NCBI GenBank assembly: GCA_017399225.1
Contig: JAFQEB010000127.1
Coordinates: forward strand, 1-17,240
Direction: 5' to 3'
Length of the DNA stretch: 17,240 bases
DNA from: Clostridia bacterium
GTDB taxonomy: Bacteria; Bacillota_A; Clostridia; Christensenellales; Aristaeellaceae
The notes beneath the pieces were generated by a model that was not told the DNA's origin, did not search any database, and saw only the letters and a program-made list of their open reading frames with translations. Made by a program: the position numbers and the translations under genes. Positions 5,851 through 13,638 of this stretch are shown here, piece after piece (the first letter of the stretch is position 1; each line of letters begins with the position of its first letter).

Positions 5851-7200
5851 ATGAAGAAGCTGCTTTCCATCCTGCTGATGCTGGCTCTGCTGGCGATGCT
5901 GGTGCTGGCGCTGGGCTGCGCCGCTGCGGAGGAGATCCCGCAATACGAGGGCTACAACCTGGTGTGGAACGATGAGTTCGACGGCGAGGTGTTCACCTTC
6001 GACGACTGGAACTGGGAGACCCGCCGCGCCGGCTGGACGAACAATGAGCTGCAGGCCTACAATGCCTCCCGGGACAACATCTTCCTCAGGGACGGCAAGC
6101 TGGTGCTCAAGGCCATCAAGAGCGTCAATCAATACGGCAAGACCGTCTACACCTCCGGCAAGGTGCAGACGCTGGACAAGCACAATTTCCTCTATGGCCG
6201 CATTGACGTGCGGGCCAAGGTGCCCGCCGGTCAGGGCCTGTGGCCGGCCATCTGGATGATGCCCACCCGCGATCACTACGGCTCCTGGCCCCGGGGCGGC
6301 GAGATCGACATCATGGAGTTCCTGGGCCATGACGTGAAGACGGTGTATGCCAACCTGCACTATGGCGATCCCCATGCGGAGCAGCAGGGCGTGTACACGC
6401 TGGAGAATGGGGAGACCTTCACCGACAGCTTCCATGTGTTCTCCGTGGAGTGGGATCCCGGCGAGTTCCGCTTCTATGTGGACGGCAACCACTTCCACAC
6501 CATCAACGACTGGTATAGCCGCTCCGGCGCCTCTGAGCGCCCCTATCCCGCCCCCTTCAACAAGGAGTTCTACATCCAGCTGAACCTGGCGGTGGGCGGC
6601 AACTGGCCCGGCAACCCGGATGAGACCACCGACTTTGACAAGGCCGAGTTCGAGATCGACTACGTCCGCGTGTACCAGCGCCCTGAGTACGACACCAATG
6701 TGAAGAAGCCCGAAAAGCAGTACCGCGAGGCGGCCGAGGACGGCAACCTCCTCTACAACGGCAGCTTCACCGAGGCAGAGAGCGTCAACGACTCCGCCAA
6801 CTGGGTCTACTACCAGTGCAGCGGCGGCAATGCGGCGGTCGCCATCCGGGACGGCATGATCGTCATCGACACCAAAACGGAGGGCACGCTGGATTACTCC
6901 GTGCAGCTGTATCAGGCGAACCTGCCCATGTTTGAGGGCACGAAGTACCGCTTCAGCTTCGACGCCTGGGCTGACGAGGAACGGCAGATCATCGCGGCAG
7001 TATCTGCCCCCAGCGCAGGCTGGATCCGCTACTTCCCCGATACCGTCGTCAACCTGACCCCTGAGAAAACCACCTACACCTACGAGTTCACCATGAAGGA
7101 CATGGACGACAACAACGGCCGCGTGGAGTTCAACATGGGCCACCGCGGCTCCACGGCTGCGATCTACATCACCAACGTCCGGCTGGAGCCGGTGGAGTAA
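5851..7200 (+). CDS. GH16 beta-glucanase with C-terminal carbohydrate-binding module
   Basis: A 449-residue exported endo-beta-glucanase, most like laminarinases (beta-1,3- or mixed beta-1,3/1,4-glucan). The N-terminus is a signal peptide (KK, then a Leu/Ala-rich core to residue about 26). The ALGC just before CAAAEE is an imperfect lipobox, so it may be a lipoprotein or be cut after AAA. The GH16 domain covers about residues 38-285 (LVWNDEFDG to VRVYQRPE). The catalytic motif EIDIME is at 151-156, with Glu151 the nucleophile, Asp153 the helper and Glu156 the acid/base. GLWPAIWMMP and LAVGGNWPG are typical substrate-cleft segments. From about 297 (NLLYNGSFTE) to the end is a CBM4/9-like jelly-roll module. 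The ATG has GGAAAGGAAG upstream. It is the first gene of a probable operon with the GH5 enzyme. Confidence 0.92.
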   Translation: MKKLLSILLMLALLAMLVLALGCAAAEEIPQYEGYNLVWNDEFDGEVFTFDDWNWETRRAGWTNNELQAYNASRDNIFLRDGKLVLKAIKSVNQYGKTVYTSGKVQTLDKHNFLYGRIDVRAKVPAGQGLWPAIWMMPTRDHYGSWPRGGEIDIMEFLGHDVKTVYANLHYGDPHAEQQGVYTLENGETFTDSFHVFSVEWDPGEFRFYVDGNHFHTINDWYSRSGASERPYPAPFNKEFYIQLNLAVGGNWPGNPDETTDFDKAEFEIDYVRVYQRPEYDTNVKKPEKQYREAAEDGNLLYNGSFTEAESVNDSANWVYYQCSGGNAAVAIRDGMIVIDTKTEGTLDYSVQLYQANLPMFEGTKYRFSFDAWADEERQIIAAVSAPSAGWIRYFPDTVVNLTPEKTTYTYEFTMKDMDDNNGRVEFNMGHRGSTAAIYITNVRLEPVE

Positions 7201-7242
7201 AAACGTCATGCAGGCCCCAAGGGCCGGAAAAGAGGAATGTAT

Positions 7243-8193
7243 ATGCTGAAGCAGATGGGGATCCTGCGGGGCGTGAATCTGGGCGGCTGGCTGAGCCAGT
7301 GCGACTATTCTGCCGACCGCCTGAACCGCTTTATCCAGGCGGAGGACTTTGCCCGCATCGCCTCCTGGGGGCTGGATCATATCCGCATCCCGGTGGACTA
7401 CAACGTGCTGGAGGACGTGCACGGCGGCTACGACGCCCCCGGCTGGGAGCGCCTGGACTTTGCGCTGGCGCAGGCGAAGCAGCACGGCCTGAAGGTCGTC
7501 ATCGACCTGCACAAGACGGCGGGCTTCTCCTTTGATCAGGGCGAAAAGGAAACGGGCTTCTTTGACAGCGAGACGTATCAGGAGCGCTTCTGCCGCCTGT
7601 GGGAGGAGATCGCCCGGCACTACGGCCAGTATTCCGACTGGGTGGTGTTCGAGCTTCTCAACGAGGTGACGAAGTCCAAGTACATCGACACCTGGAACCG
7701 GGTTTCGGCCGATGCGATCCGCCGTATCCGCGTCTATGCGCCCAATACCCTCATCCTGCTGGGCAGCTATCACCACAACGCCGCCCATGCGGTGAAGGAT
7801 CTGGCGGCCCCGCTGGATGACCGGGTGATCTACAACTTCCACTGCTACGAGCCACTGAGCTATACCCATCAGGGCGCGCCCTGGGTGGAGATCCTCGATC
7901 AGACGGCGCGCATCCCCTTTGAGGAGAGCGGCGCTACCGAGGCGATGTTCGAGGAGATCTTCGCCCCGGCCATCGATGCGGCTGAACGCAACCACACGCA
8001 GCTCTACTGCGGTGAATACGGCGTGATCGACGTGGTGCCCGCGGCGGACGCCCTCAAGTGGTTCCGCACCATCAACGCGGTCTTTGAGCGCCACGGCATC
8101 GCCCGGGCGGCCTGGAGCTACAAGCAGATGGACTTCGGCCTGGGCGATCCCTACTGGGATGCGCTGCGGGACGAGCTGGTCAAGGTGCTGTAA
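7243..8193 (+). CDS. GH5 family glucanase, probably cytoplasmic
   Basis: A 316-residue single-domain (beta/alpha)8 glycoside hydrolase of family 5, acting on beta-glucan or beta-gluco-oligosaccharides. It starts ILRGVNLGGWLSQCDY, like exo-1,3-glucanase and cellulase members. Clan A residues are visible: Arg in HIRIPVDYN, His in VIDLHKT, the acid/base Glu141 in FELLNEVTK, His/Tyr in NFHCYEP, the nucleophile Glu258 in YCGEYGV, and Trp in RAAWSYKQ. There is no signal peptide, so it probably works inside the cell on imported oligosaccharides. The ATG at 7243 is chosen over 7237 because AGAGG (7231-7235) lies 7 nt from it and only 1 nt from the other. A small hairpin, GGCCC and GGGCC around CAA (7213-7225), sits in the 42-nt spacer after GH16. 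The same transcript is likely. Confidence 0.9.
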   Translation: MLKQMGILRGVNLGGWLSQCDYSADRLNRFIQAEDFARIASWGLDHIRIPVDYNVLEDVHGGYDAPGWERLDFALAQAKQHGLKVVIDLHKTAGFSFDQGEKETGFFDSETYQERFCRLWEEIARHYGQYSDWVVFELLNEVTKSKYIDTWNRVSADAIRRIRVYAPNTLILLGSYHHNAAHAVKDLAAPLDDRVIYNFHCYEPLSYTHQGAPWVEILDQTARIPFEESGATEAMFEEIFAPAIDAAERNHTQLYCGEYGVIDVVPAADALKWFRTINAVFERHGIARAAWSYKQMDFGLGDPYWDALRDELVKVL

Positions 8194-8228
8194 AGGTTTG
8201 TTGCGGAGGAACGGAGATCTGTCTCAAA

Positions 8229-8273
8229 ATGTATAAAATAGCGGCCCCTTTGCCGGTGCGGTAGAGGGGTCGC
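8229..8273 (-). terminator. Intrinsic terminator of the dihydrouridine synthase gene
   Basis: Read on the minus strand, arms GCGACCCCT and AGGGGCCGC (one mismatch) enclose a 15-nt loop and are followed by TATTTTATACATTTT. No T-run follows on the plus strand, so it is not a good terminator for the GH5 gene, for which I see none in this 94-nt spacer. Confidence 0.6.
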
Positions 8274-8287
8274 TCCGTGTGTGCGGA

Positions 8288-9253
8288 TCATTTGGCGTAG
8301 ACGCAGGCGTCAAACCCCGGCGCGTCAGCCAGGGGCAGCTCCAGCATCCGCCGGGCGGCTTCGGGGTAGGTATTGGGATTTGACTTGCGGATCGCCTTCA
8401 GGGCCTTCTCCGCCCCCTTAAAGCAGCCGGAGAGATACTTCATCTGCTCACGCATACGGCTGTGGGCCTGATCGGCGGGGTACTCCCGGCTGTATTCGGC
8501 CAGCAGCGCATCATGGAAGACGCGCAGATCTCCGGCGGAAACAGGTGCGCCCCCGCACAGCTGCCGGGACAGCGCCGGATTGGCGATCAGCCCCCGCCCC
8601 AGCATCATGGGCACGCCGGGATACCGGGCCTGCAGCGCCTCGCAGTCCTCCGGGGTGAAGAGGTTGCCGTTGAACACCAGGGGGATGCCGCAGGTGAGGG
8701 CCAGGTCGAAGCAGTCCAGATGCACGCCGCCCTTGTAGAACTCGCTGCGGGTGCGGGGGTGGATGGTCAGCTCCCGGACGGGGTACTGTTTCAGGATATC
8801 CAGCAGGGCGGGCCATTCCCCGGGCGTCTCGAAGCCGATGCGGGTCTTGACGGAGATGGGCAGCGGGGAGGCGGCAAAGACGGCGTCCAGAAAGGCGTCC
8901 AGCGCCTCCGGGTCGCGCAGCATACCGGCGCCCTTGCCCTTGCTGGTCACGGTGCCGGAGGGGCAGCCGATGTTGAGGTTCACCTCGTCATACTCCAGGT
9001 CGGCCAGCTCTCTGACCGCCCAGAGGAAGAGCTCTGGGTCGCGGGTCAGCAGCTGGGGGATGACCGGTACGCCCGCATTCTGGGCAGGGGCGATGGCCCT
9101 GAGATCGCGGGTGGTGAAAACGTGGTGCTGCGAAGGGGTGATAAAGGGGATGTAATACGCCTTCACCCCGCCGAAAATGCGGTGATGCACCCGGCGGTAG
9201 ACGGCGTCGGTCACGCCCTCCATGGGGGCAAGGCGAAGATCAGCATGGGGCAT
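8288..9253 (-). CDS. tRNA-dihydrouridine synthase family protein
   Basis: A 321-residue FMN enzyme that reduces uridine to dihydrouridine in the tRNA D-loop using NADPH. The N-terminus LRLAPMEGVTDAVYRR is the family FMN-binding start. The catalytic cysteine is Cys97 in LNIGCPSGTVTSKGKGAGML. ISVKTRIGF, LTIHPRTR and VFNGNLFTPED continue the TIM-barrel pattern, with MLGRGLIANP binding the FMN phosphate. A helical tRNA-binding domain follows. The open frame extends further upstream to 9337, but the ATG at 9253 has AGGAGG 6 nt away (9260-9265) and matches the family start. A clean promoter lies at 9284-9312. Which of the Dus subfamilies it belongs to cannot be told by eye. It is convergent with the GH5 gene and divergent from the dehydrogenase. 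Confidence 0.93.
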   Translation of the reverse strand: MPHADLRLAPMEGVTDAVYRRVHHRIFGGVKAYYIPFITPSQHHVFTTRDLRAIAPAQNAGVPVIPQLLTRDPELFLWAVRELADLEYDEVNLNIGCPSGTVTSKGKGAGMLRDPEALDAFLDAVFAASPLPISVKTRIGFETPGEWPALLDILKQYPVRELTIHPRTRSEFYKGGVHLDCFDLALTCGIPLVFNGNLFTPEDCEALQARYPGVPMMLGRGLIANPALSRQLCGGAPVSAGDLRVFHDALLAEYSREYPADQAHSRMREQMKYLSGCFKGAEKALKAIRKSNPNTYPEAARRMLELPLADAPGFDACVYAK

Positions 9254-9283
9254 GGGCGGCCTCCTGACGGATTGATGGAGTTC

Positions 9284-9312
9284 ATCATAGCATATTTTGC
9301 GGGGCATGGCAA
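9284..9312 (-). promoter_or_regulatory. Promoter of the dihydrouridine synthase gene
   Basis: On the minus strand TTGCCA (9312-9307) and TATGAT (9289-9284) are 17 nt apart, and TGC precedes the -10 as an extended element. The start site would be near 9277, 24 nt before the ATG. Confidence 0.75.
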
Positions 9313-9346
9313 GCCGGCGCGGGGGAGGCGGCTGCATACTTTTTTT

Positions 9347-9377
9347 GCCATCCGGCAGGGATGCGGGCCCGGATGGC
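9347..9377. promoter_or_regulatory. 9-bp inverted repeat upstream of the dehydrogenase gene
   Basis: GCCATCCGG (9347-9355) and CCGGATGGC (9369-9377) are exact reverse complements around 13 nt. A run of seven T precedes it on the plus strand, so it is not an intrinsic terminator in either direction. It lies about 45 nt before the dehydrogenase start and could be an operator. Confidence 0.4.
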
Positions 9378-9423
9378 GAATTTCCATGATGAAGCTACGA
9401 TCTGTACACAGGAGGCGCCTGCT

Positions 9424-10695
9424 ATGAAGAAGATCACCGTGGCCATTGCCGGGCTGGGCTCCCGGGGCCTGGATACCTACGCCAAATGCCTGGAGCGGTA
9501 TGGAAGCCGGGTGGAGATCACCGCCGTGGCGGACATCCGGCCCGACCGGGTGGCAACGGCGGCCCGGCGCTACCGCATCCCGGCCCAGCGGTGCTTTGAC
9601 AGCGTGCAGAGCCTTCTGCGTGCCCCGAAGCAGGCGGATATCCTCTTCATCTGCACGCCGGACGATCTGCACTACGAGCCTGCCATCGACGCGCTGAACC
9701 TGAGCTATCACCTGCTGCTGGAGAAGCCTGCGGCGCGGACGGTCGCCCAGTGCCGCCATATCGCGGAGCTGGCGGAAAAGAAGAAGCGCCACGTCATCGT
9801 GTGCCATGTGCTGCGCTACACGGTGTTCTACCAGACCCTCAAGCGCATCATCGACGAGGGACGCATCGGGCAGATCATGAACGTGGAGGGCATTGAGCGC
9901 GTGGCCTACTGGCATCAGGCGCATTCCTTTGTGCGGGGCAACTGGCATGTGGCGGCGGACACCACGCCGATGATCCTGGCCAAGTGCTGCCATGACATGG
10001 ATATGCTGCTGTGGCTGACGGGCAAGCGCTGCGAGCGGGTATCCTCCTTCGGGCATCTGAGCCACTTTACAAGGGACAATATGCCTGCGGGCGCACCGGA
10101 GCGCTGCGGCCCCGAATGCCCCCGGGCGGACAAATGTGTCTACAATGCTCAGCGCTACTATCTGGATGTGTACCGGCGCAAGGGCGACAGCTGGCCGGTG
10201 AACGTGGTGGCCCCCGAGCCCACGGAGGAAAAGCTGCTGCACGCGCTGAAGACCGGGGACTATGGCCGCTGCGTCTACCGCATGAACAACGACGTGGTGG
10301 ATCATCAGGTGGTATCCATGCAGCTGGAGGACGAGGTGACGGTGGCCTTCACCATGACGGCCTTCACCGCCACGGGCGGGCGCTGCATCCGCCTGTGCGG
10401 CACGGAGGGCGAGGTCTATGCGGATATGGAGCGCAATGTGATCCGCCTGATGCCCTTTGGCCAGGATCCCCGGGAGATCGACGTGAAAAAGCTGGCCCAG
10501 GATTTCTCCGGCCACGGCGGCGGCGACGCCAGGATGATCGCCGATCTGCTCGACCTGCTGGAGGGCAAGCCCGCGACCCATGCCCTGACGACCATCGCCC
10601 GCAGCGTGGAGAGCCACTACGTCGCCCTGGCGGCAGAGGAATCCCGCCTGCATAGCGGACAGGTGATCGACCTGGAGGCCTTTGCAAGGCAGTGA
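9424..10695 (+). CDS. Gfo/Idh/MocA family oxidoreductase with Cys-rich insert
   Basis: A 423-residue NAD(P)-dependent dehydrogenase of the family that acts on sugars, inositols and related polyols. The Rossmann motif is VAIAGLGSRG near residue 6, with VADIRPDR after the second strand. The EKPAA motif places the conserved Lys at 101, and CCHDMDMLLWL carries the likely catalytic His190. The insert around residues 226-240 has Cys228, Cys232 and Cys238 (CGPECPRADKC), a possible metal site that the simple family members lack; similar inserts occur in some Firmicutes homologues. The start at 9424 has AGGAGG 8 nt upstream (9410-9415); the longer frame from 9361 has no such site. The substrate is unknown. 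It stands alone, divergent from the dihydrouridine synthase gene, with repeat copy B downstream. Confidence 0.9.
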   Translation: MKKITVAIAGLGSRGLDTYAKCLERYGSRVEITAVADIRPDRVATAARRYRIPAQRCFDSVQSLLRAPKQADILFICTPDDLHYEPAIDALNLSYHLLLEKPAARTVAQCRHIAELAEKKKRHVIVCHVLRYTVFYQTLKRIIDEGRIGQIMNVEGIERVAYWHQAHSFVRGNWHVAADTTPMILAKCCHDMDMLLWLTGKRCERVSSFGHLSHFTRDNMPAGAPERCGPECPRADKCVYNAQRYYLDVYRRKGDSWPVNVVAPEPTEEKLLHALKTGDYGRCVYRMNNDVVDHQVVSMQLEDEVTVAFTMTAFTATGGRCIRLCGTEGEVYADMERNVIRLMPFGQDPREIDVKKLAQDFSGHGGGDARMIADLLDLLEGKPATHALTTIARSVESHYVALAAEESRLHSGQVIDLEAFARQ

Positions 10696-10783
10696 CGGAA
10701 AAGAAAAACAGTGGGTTGATGGAAAGGCTGGAGTTAGCCTTCGTCTGCCATCGTGCAAATAAAAAACGTAAGCCTTTGCTGCT

Positions 10784-10813
10784 TTGCGGTTTCGCGCGCT
10801 GCTGTGGTAGAAT
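10784..10813 (+). promoter_or_regulatory. Possible promoter reading into repeat copy B
   Basis: TTGCGG (10784-10789) and TAGAAT (10808-10813) are 18 nt apart. No protein gene follows on the plus strand; repeat B and a terminator at 11432 do. TGAAAGCGATAAAC at 10813-10826 resembles a CcpA cre site (about 11 of 14 positions). Confidence 0.4.
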
Positions 10814-10846
10814 GAAAGCGATAAACGTGAATTTGTGGAGATTCTT

Positions 10847-11290
10847 TTCTTCTGCAAGGCTGGATTGGCTTACCGCAGGTGGCCGCTTTCGCGCGTCGAA
10901 AGCGGCGCAAAGTCGCCGGGGGGAAAGCAAAATGGTGCTTTCCCCCCGGTCCCCCCTCTCTTCCCTATGAGTTGTCTGTTTTGCGGCTGCGGTGCTGGGC
11001 GGCTCGGGTTGCAGAGGTTTGCTCTGAATTTCCGCTAACGCGGAAGCAAACCTCTGCAAATTCGCCGCAACAGTTCCTTTGGGGGCTGTACTGCAGCCGC
11101 TGGGGGCTGGCGATATGCTCGCTGTACTTTCCTTTGCAGGCTGCGGCTTGAGGAGGCCAAAAGGCTCCCTCCGGGAGGAACCGGCTCCCCAGTGGGGAGT
11201 TGCCCGGTACGGGCAAAGGTTCCGGAGCGAAGCGGAGGCGTATGCTGGCAGCGGACGCAGTCCGATGACTGAGGGAGCACGCGTGAGCCG
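10847..11290 (+). repeat. Large multi-hairpin interspersed repeat, copy B
   Basis: The partner of 851-1290. From left to right it holds a hairpin CCGCTTTC and GAAAGCGG (10883-10905); a perfect 13-bp stem CCGGGGGGAAAGC (10916-10928) with GCTTTCCCCCCGG (10937-10949) around AAAATGGT; the long stem 11011-11057 with outer arms GCAGAGGTTTGC and GCAAACCTCTGC, the same 7-nt bulge TCTGAAT as copy A, and inner arms TTCCGC and GCGGAA around TAAC; and a Y-shaped unit at 11177-11223. A last small hairpin, CGGAC and GTCCG, is at about 11252-11266. The outer arms differ from copy A yet still pair fully. No credible protein gene lies here. The 150 bases before it (10696-10846) hold only a weak hairpin (10724-10741) and the promoter-like pair. 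Confidence 0.8.
11177..11223. repeat. 47-nt Y-shaped palindromic unit inside repeat B
   Basis: Outer stem GGAACC (11177-11182) with GGTTCC (11218-11223) encloses CTCCCC and GGGGAG around AGT (11185-11199) and TGCCCG and CGGGCA around GTA (11201-11215). The first hairpin is the same as in the unit at 946-990; the outer stem and second hairpin differ in sequence but keep pairing. Confidence 0.7.
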
Positions 11291-11431
11291 CTCTACAGAC
11301 AGCCTCCAAGAGATCCATATTATACAAACTCTCAATTTGTTGAGCCAACGAAAACAGATTCCCACTCTCTCAGAAGGGTGCAATTATATGCACTGCTTCA
11401 GTGCATTGCGTTTAAACAACGACATATGCAA

Positions 11432-11469
11432 ACGAGCATCCGGCAGTAACCGGATGCTCGTCTTTTCGT
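11432..11469. terminator. Strong two-way intrinsic terminator downstream of pncB
   Basis: Perfect 12-bp arms ACGAGCATCCGG (11432-11443) and CCGGATGCTCGT (11450-11461) enclose CAGTAA. The plus strand continues CTTTTCGTT, the minus strand TTTGCATATG. It ends pncB and could end a plus-strand transcript through repeat B. A second 7-bp hairpin, TGCACTG and CAGTGCA around CTT, lies at 11389-11405. The rest of 11291-11431 shows nothing else. Confidence 0.85.
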
Positions 11470-11517
11470 TGTGGGGTCAAATTCATCCTGAAGAATCCTC
11501 CCACCGCATTTGATATG

Positions 11518-12969
11518 TCACCGTATCTTTGCATTCTCCAGCAGGCCGTGCTTGACGTCCCAGAGCTTCTGCGAAAGATCGACGTAGTAGGTGTGGGGAT
11601 TCTCAAAGCGCTTGACCTCGTCCCAGAGGGTGTGCACCTGCTGGCGGCAGTAGTCCCGGATCTCGCTGAGGGCGGGGAGGTCGTACACCAGCTCGCCCTT
11701 TTCGAACACGGGCACCTGCAGCTCCCGGACGGTGAAGTCGGTGACCTCCTTGGTCTTCCAGGTGGCGACGGGGTCAAAGAGGGTGTGGGGCTTCGTTTCG
11801 TCGATCACCTCGTCCCTGAGCGTCAGCTCGTCCGCGATGGCCTTGCCGCTCTCCCGGTCGTAGAGGCGGTAGAGGCGCTTGAAATGGGGGTTGGTGATCT
11901 TCGCGGTGTTTTCGGATACCTTGATGCGGGGGACGATAGTGCCGTCCTTCTCCTCCACGGCCACCAGCTTGTATACGCCGCCGAAAACGGGGTTCGACTT
12001 GCTGGTGATGAGCCTTTCACCCACGCCGAAGACGTCCACCTGCGCGCCCTGCATCATCAGGTCGCGGATGAGGTATTCGTCCAGGCTGTTGGAGGCGGTG
12101 ATGCGGCAGTTGTGCAGCCCGGCCTCGTCCAGCATCTTGCGGGCCTTCTTGGAGAGGTAGGAGATATCGCCGGAGTCCAGGCGGATGGCGCAGCTGGTGA
12201 TGCCCTGGGGCAGCAGCACCTCCTTGAAGGCGCGGATGGCGTTGGGCACGCCGGACTTGAGGGTGTTGTAGGTATCCACCAGCAGGGTCGCGTTGTGGGG
12301 GTACATCTCGCAGTAGGTGCGGAAGGCCTCGTACTCGCTGTCGAACATCTGCACCCAGGCGTGGGCCATGGTGCCGCCGGCGGGCACGCCGTACATGGTG
12401 TCGGTCAGGGTACAGGCCGTGCCGTTGACGCCGCCGATGTAGGCTGCCCTTGCGCCGATGATGGCGCCGTCCGCACCCTGGGCCCGGCGGGAGCCGAACT
12501 CCAGCACCGTGCGGCCCTGGGCGGCCCGGACGATCCGGTTGGCCTTGGTGGCGATCAGGGACTGATGGTTGATGGACAGCAGTACATACGTTTCGATCAG
12601 CTGGGCCTCGATGGCTGGGGCCTTCACCGTCAGGATCGGCTCGTTGGGGAAGACGGGGGTGCCCTCCGGCACGGCCCAGATATCGCCCGTGAAGCGGAAG
12701 TTCGCCAGATACGCCAGGAAGCCCTCGTCGAACATGCGGCGGTCGCGCAGGTAGGCGATATCCTCGGGGGAGAAATGCAGCTGGCGGATGTACTCCACCA
12801 CCTGCTCCAGACCGGCAGCGATGGCAAAGCCGCCCCCGTCGGGCACGCTGCGGTAGAACACGTCGAAGATCACGTTCTTCTTGTAGAAGCCGTTGCGGAA
12901 GTAGCCGTTGCCCATGGTCAGCTCATAAAAATCGCAGAGCATGGACAGGTTGCGTTCGGACATGGGCAT
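11518..12969 (-). CDS. pncB: Nicotinate phosphoribosyltransferase
   Basis: A 483-residue cytoplasmic enzyme that joins nicotinate and PRPP to give nicotinate mononucleotide, using ATP, in the Preiss-Handler route to NAD. The N-terminus LSMLCDFYELTMGNGYF is the family start. The core has TVLEFGSRRAQGADGA, the active-site segment GTMAHAWVQMF with the probable phosphorylated His203, LLVDTYNTLKSGV, and IRLDSGDISYLSKKAR with the conserved LDSGD. The tail TLWDEVKRFENPHTYYVDLS is characteristic of the Firmicutes type. Length is normal for that group. The ATG at 12969 has AAGAGGT upstream (12978-12984). It follows pncA by 139 nt on the same strand, most likely in one transcript, and ends at the strong terminator at 11432-11461. 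Confidence 0.96.
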   Translation of the reverse strand: MPMSERNLSMLCDFYELTMGNGYFRNGFYKKNVIFDVFYRSVPDGGGFAIAAGLEQVVEYIRQLHFSPEDIAYLRDRRMFDEGFLAYLANFRFTGDIWAVPEGTPVFPNEPILTVKAPAIEAQLIETYVLLSINHQSLIATKANRIVRAAQGRTVLEFGSRRAQGADGAIIGARAAYIGGVNGTACTLTDTMYGVPAGGTMAHAWVQMFDSEYEAFRTYCEMYPHNATLLVDTYNTLKSGVPNAIRAFKEVLLPQGITSCAIRLDSGDISYLSKKARKMLDEAGLHNCRITASNSLDEYLIRDLMMQGAQVDVFGVGERLITSKSNPVFGGVYKLVAVEEKDGTIVPRIKVSENTAKITNPHFKRLYRLYDRESGKAIADELTLRDEVIDETKPHTLFDPVATWKTKEVTDFTVRELQVPVFEKGELVYDLPALSEIRDYCRQQVHTLWDEVKRFENPHTYYVDLSQKLWDVKHGLLENAKIR

Positions 12970-13050
12970 CGCACATTACCTCTTTTATTCTGATGATTTG
13001 GCGGCGGGTCTCATCCGCGGGGGAAGGGGACAATAGCTGGACAAGCTTTG

Positions 13051-13100
13051 ACTTCCCCTCTGGGGAAGGTGTCGCCGGGCTTGCCCAGTGACAGATGAGG
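13051..13100. repeat. Palindromic repeat unit in the pncA-pncB spacer
   Basis: CTTCCCC and GGGGAAG around TCT (13052-13068) is followed by a second, looser stem with GTC/GAC and GGGC/GCCC pairing (13071-13092) and the tail AGATGAGG. This layout of two adjacent stems plus a purine-rich tail is like the units at 1244-1283 (tail TGAGAGGG), 946-990 and 11177-11223. Sequences of this kind are widely scattered in gut Clostridia genomes, as far as I know. Confidence 0.55.
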
Positions 13101-13108
13101 TCTTCTCG

Positions 13109-13627
13109 TCAGATGATCTCCACCTGGAAGGAAGCCATGACCTCCAGCGCCTTGTGATGCAGCGCAGGGTCGTTGGAGGCGCAAAGGGCCGCATGGACGG
13201 CGACGTCGGCCTCCGGCAGGGCAGTCTTGGCAATGACGGCGTTGGAGATGACGCAGATGTTGGTCACCACGCCGCACAGCTCGACGGCCTCATAGCCCTT
13301 TTCCCGCAGGTGGGCAAAAAGCCCCTTGGAGCCGAAGGTCTCCTTGCAGAAGACCGCATCCTCCGGGTGCTGCTCGAGGGCGGTCTGCCCGTAGAGGGCA
13401 TGGCCCTGGGTGCCGCGGATGCAGTGGGGCACGGGCAGGTATTTCCCCTCGCGGGTAGTCATGTAGTTGTCCTCATGGGTATCCAGGGTGAAGATAACGT
13501 CCCAGCCCTCTGCGCGGGCGCTGCGGATGCGGGCGGCGATGCCCTCGTCCAGCGCGGCGGCGGCCGGATTGCCCAGGGAGCCGGTGACAAAGTCGTTCTG
13601 ATAATCCACGACGATCAGACATTTCAT
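13109..13627 (-). CDS. pncA: Nicotinamidase, isochorismatase-like hydrolase
   Basis: A 172-residue cysteine hydrolase that converts nicotinamide to nicotinate and ammonia. The triad is Asp8 (VVDYQNDF), Lys95 (FCKETFGSKG) and Cys125 (GVVTNICV). Metal ligands are Asp49 and His51 (TLDTHED) and His68 (PVPHCIRGT). These residues identify nicotinamidase rather than a general isochorismatase. The start at 13627 has GGAGG 8 nt upstream (13636-13640); the longer open frame to 13846 runs through the promoter and is not used. The product is the substrate of PncB, the next gene on the same strand, which supports the assignment. A TATAAT promoter and a leader palindrome lie just upstream. Confidence 0.95.
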   Translation of the reverse strand: MKCLIVVDYQNDFVTGSLGNPAAAALDEGIAARIRSARAEGWDVIFTLDTHEDNYMTTREGKYLPVPHCIRGTQGHALYGQTALEQHPEDAVFCKETFGSKGLFAHLREKGYEAVELCGVVTNICVISNAVIAKTALPEADVAVHAALCASNDPALHHKALEVMASFQVEII

Positions 13628-13638
13628 ACAGTACACCT

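Noticed and set aside
5722..8094. 790-codon minus-strand frame opposite the GH16 and GH5 genes
   Set aside because: It runs across two clear genes and their spacer; both real genes have catalytic motifs. It is a product of codon bias.
11515..12993. 492-codon plus-strand frame opposite pncB
   Set aside because: pncB carries all family motifs, and the opposite frame has no ribosome binding site or known domain.
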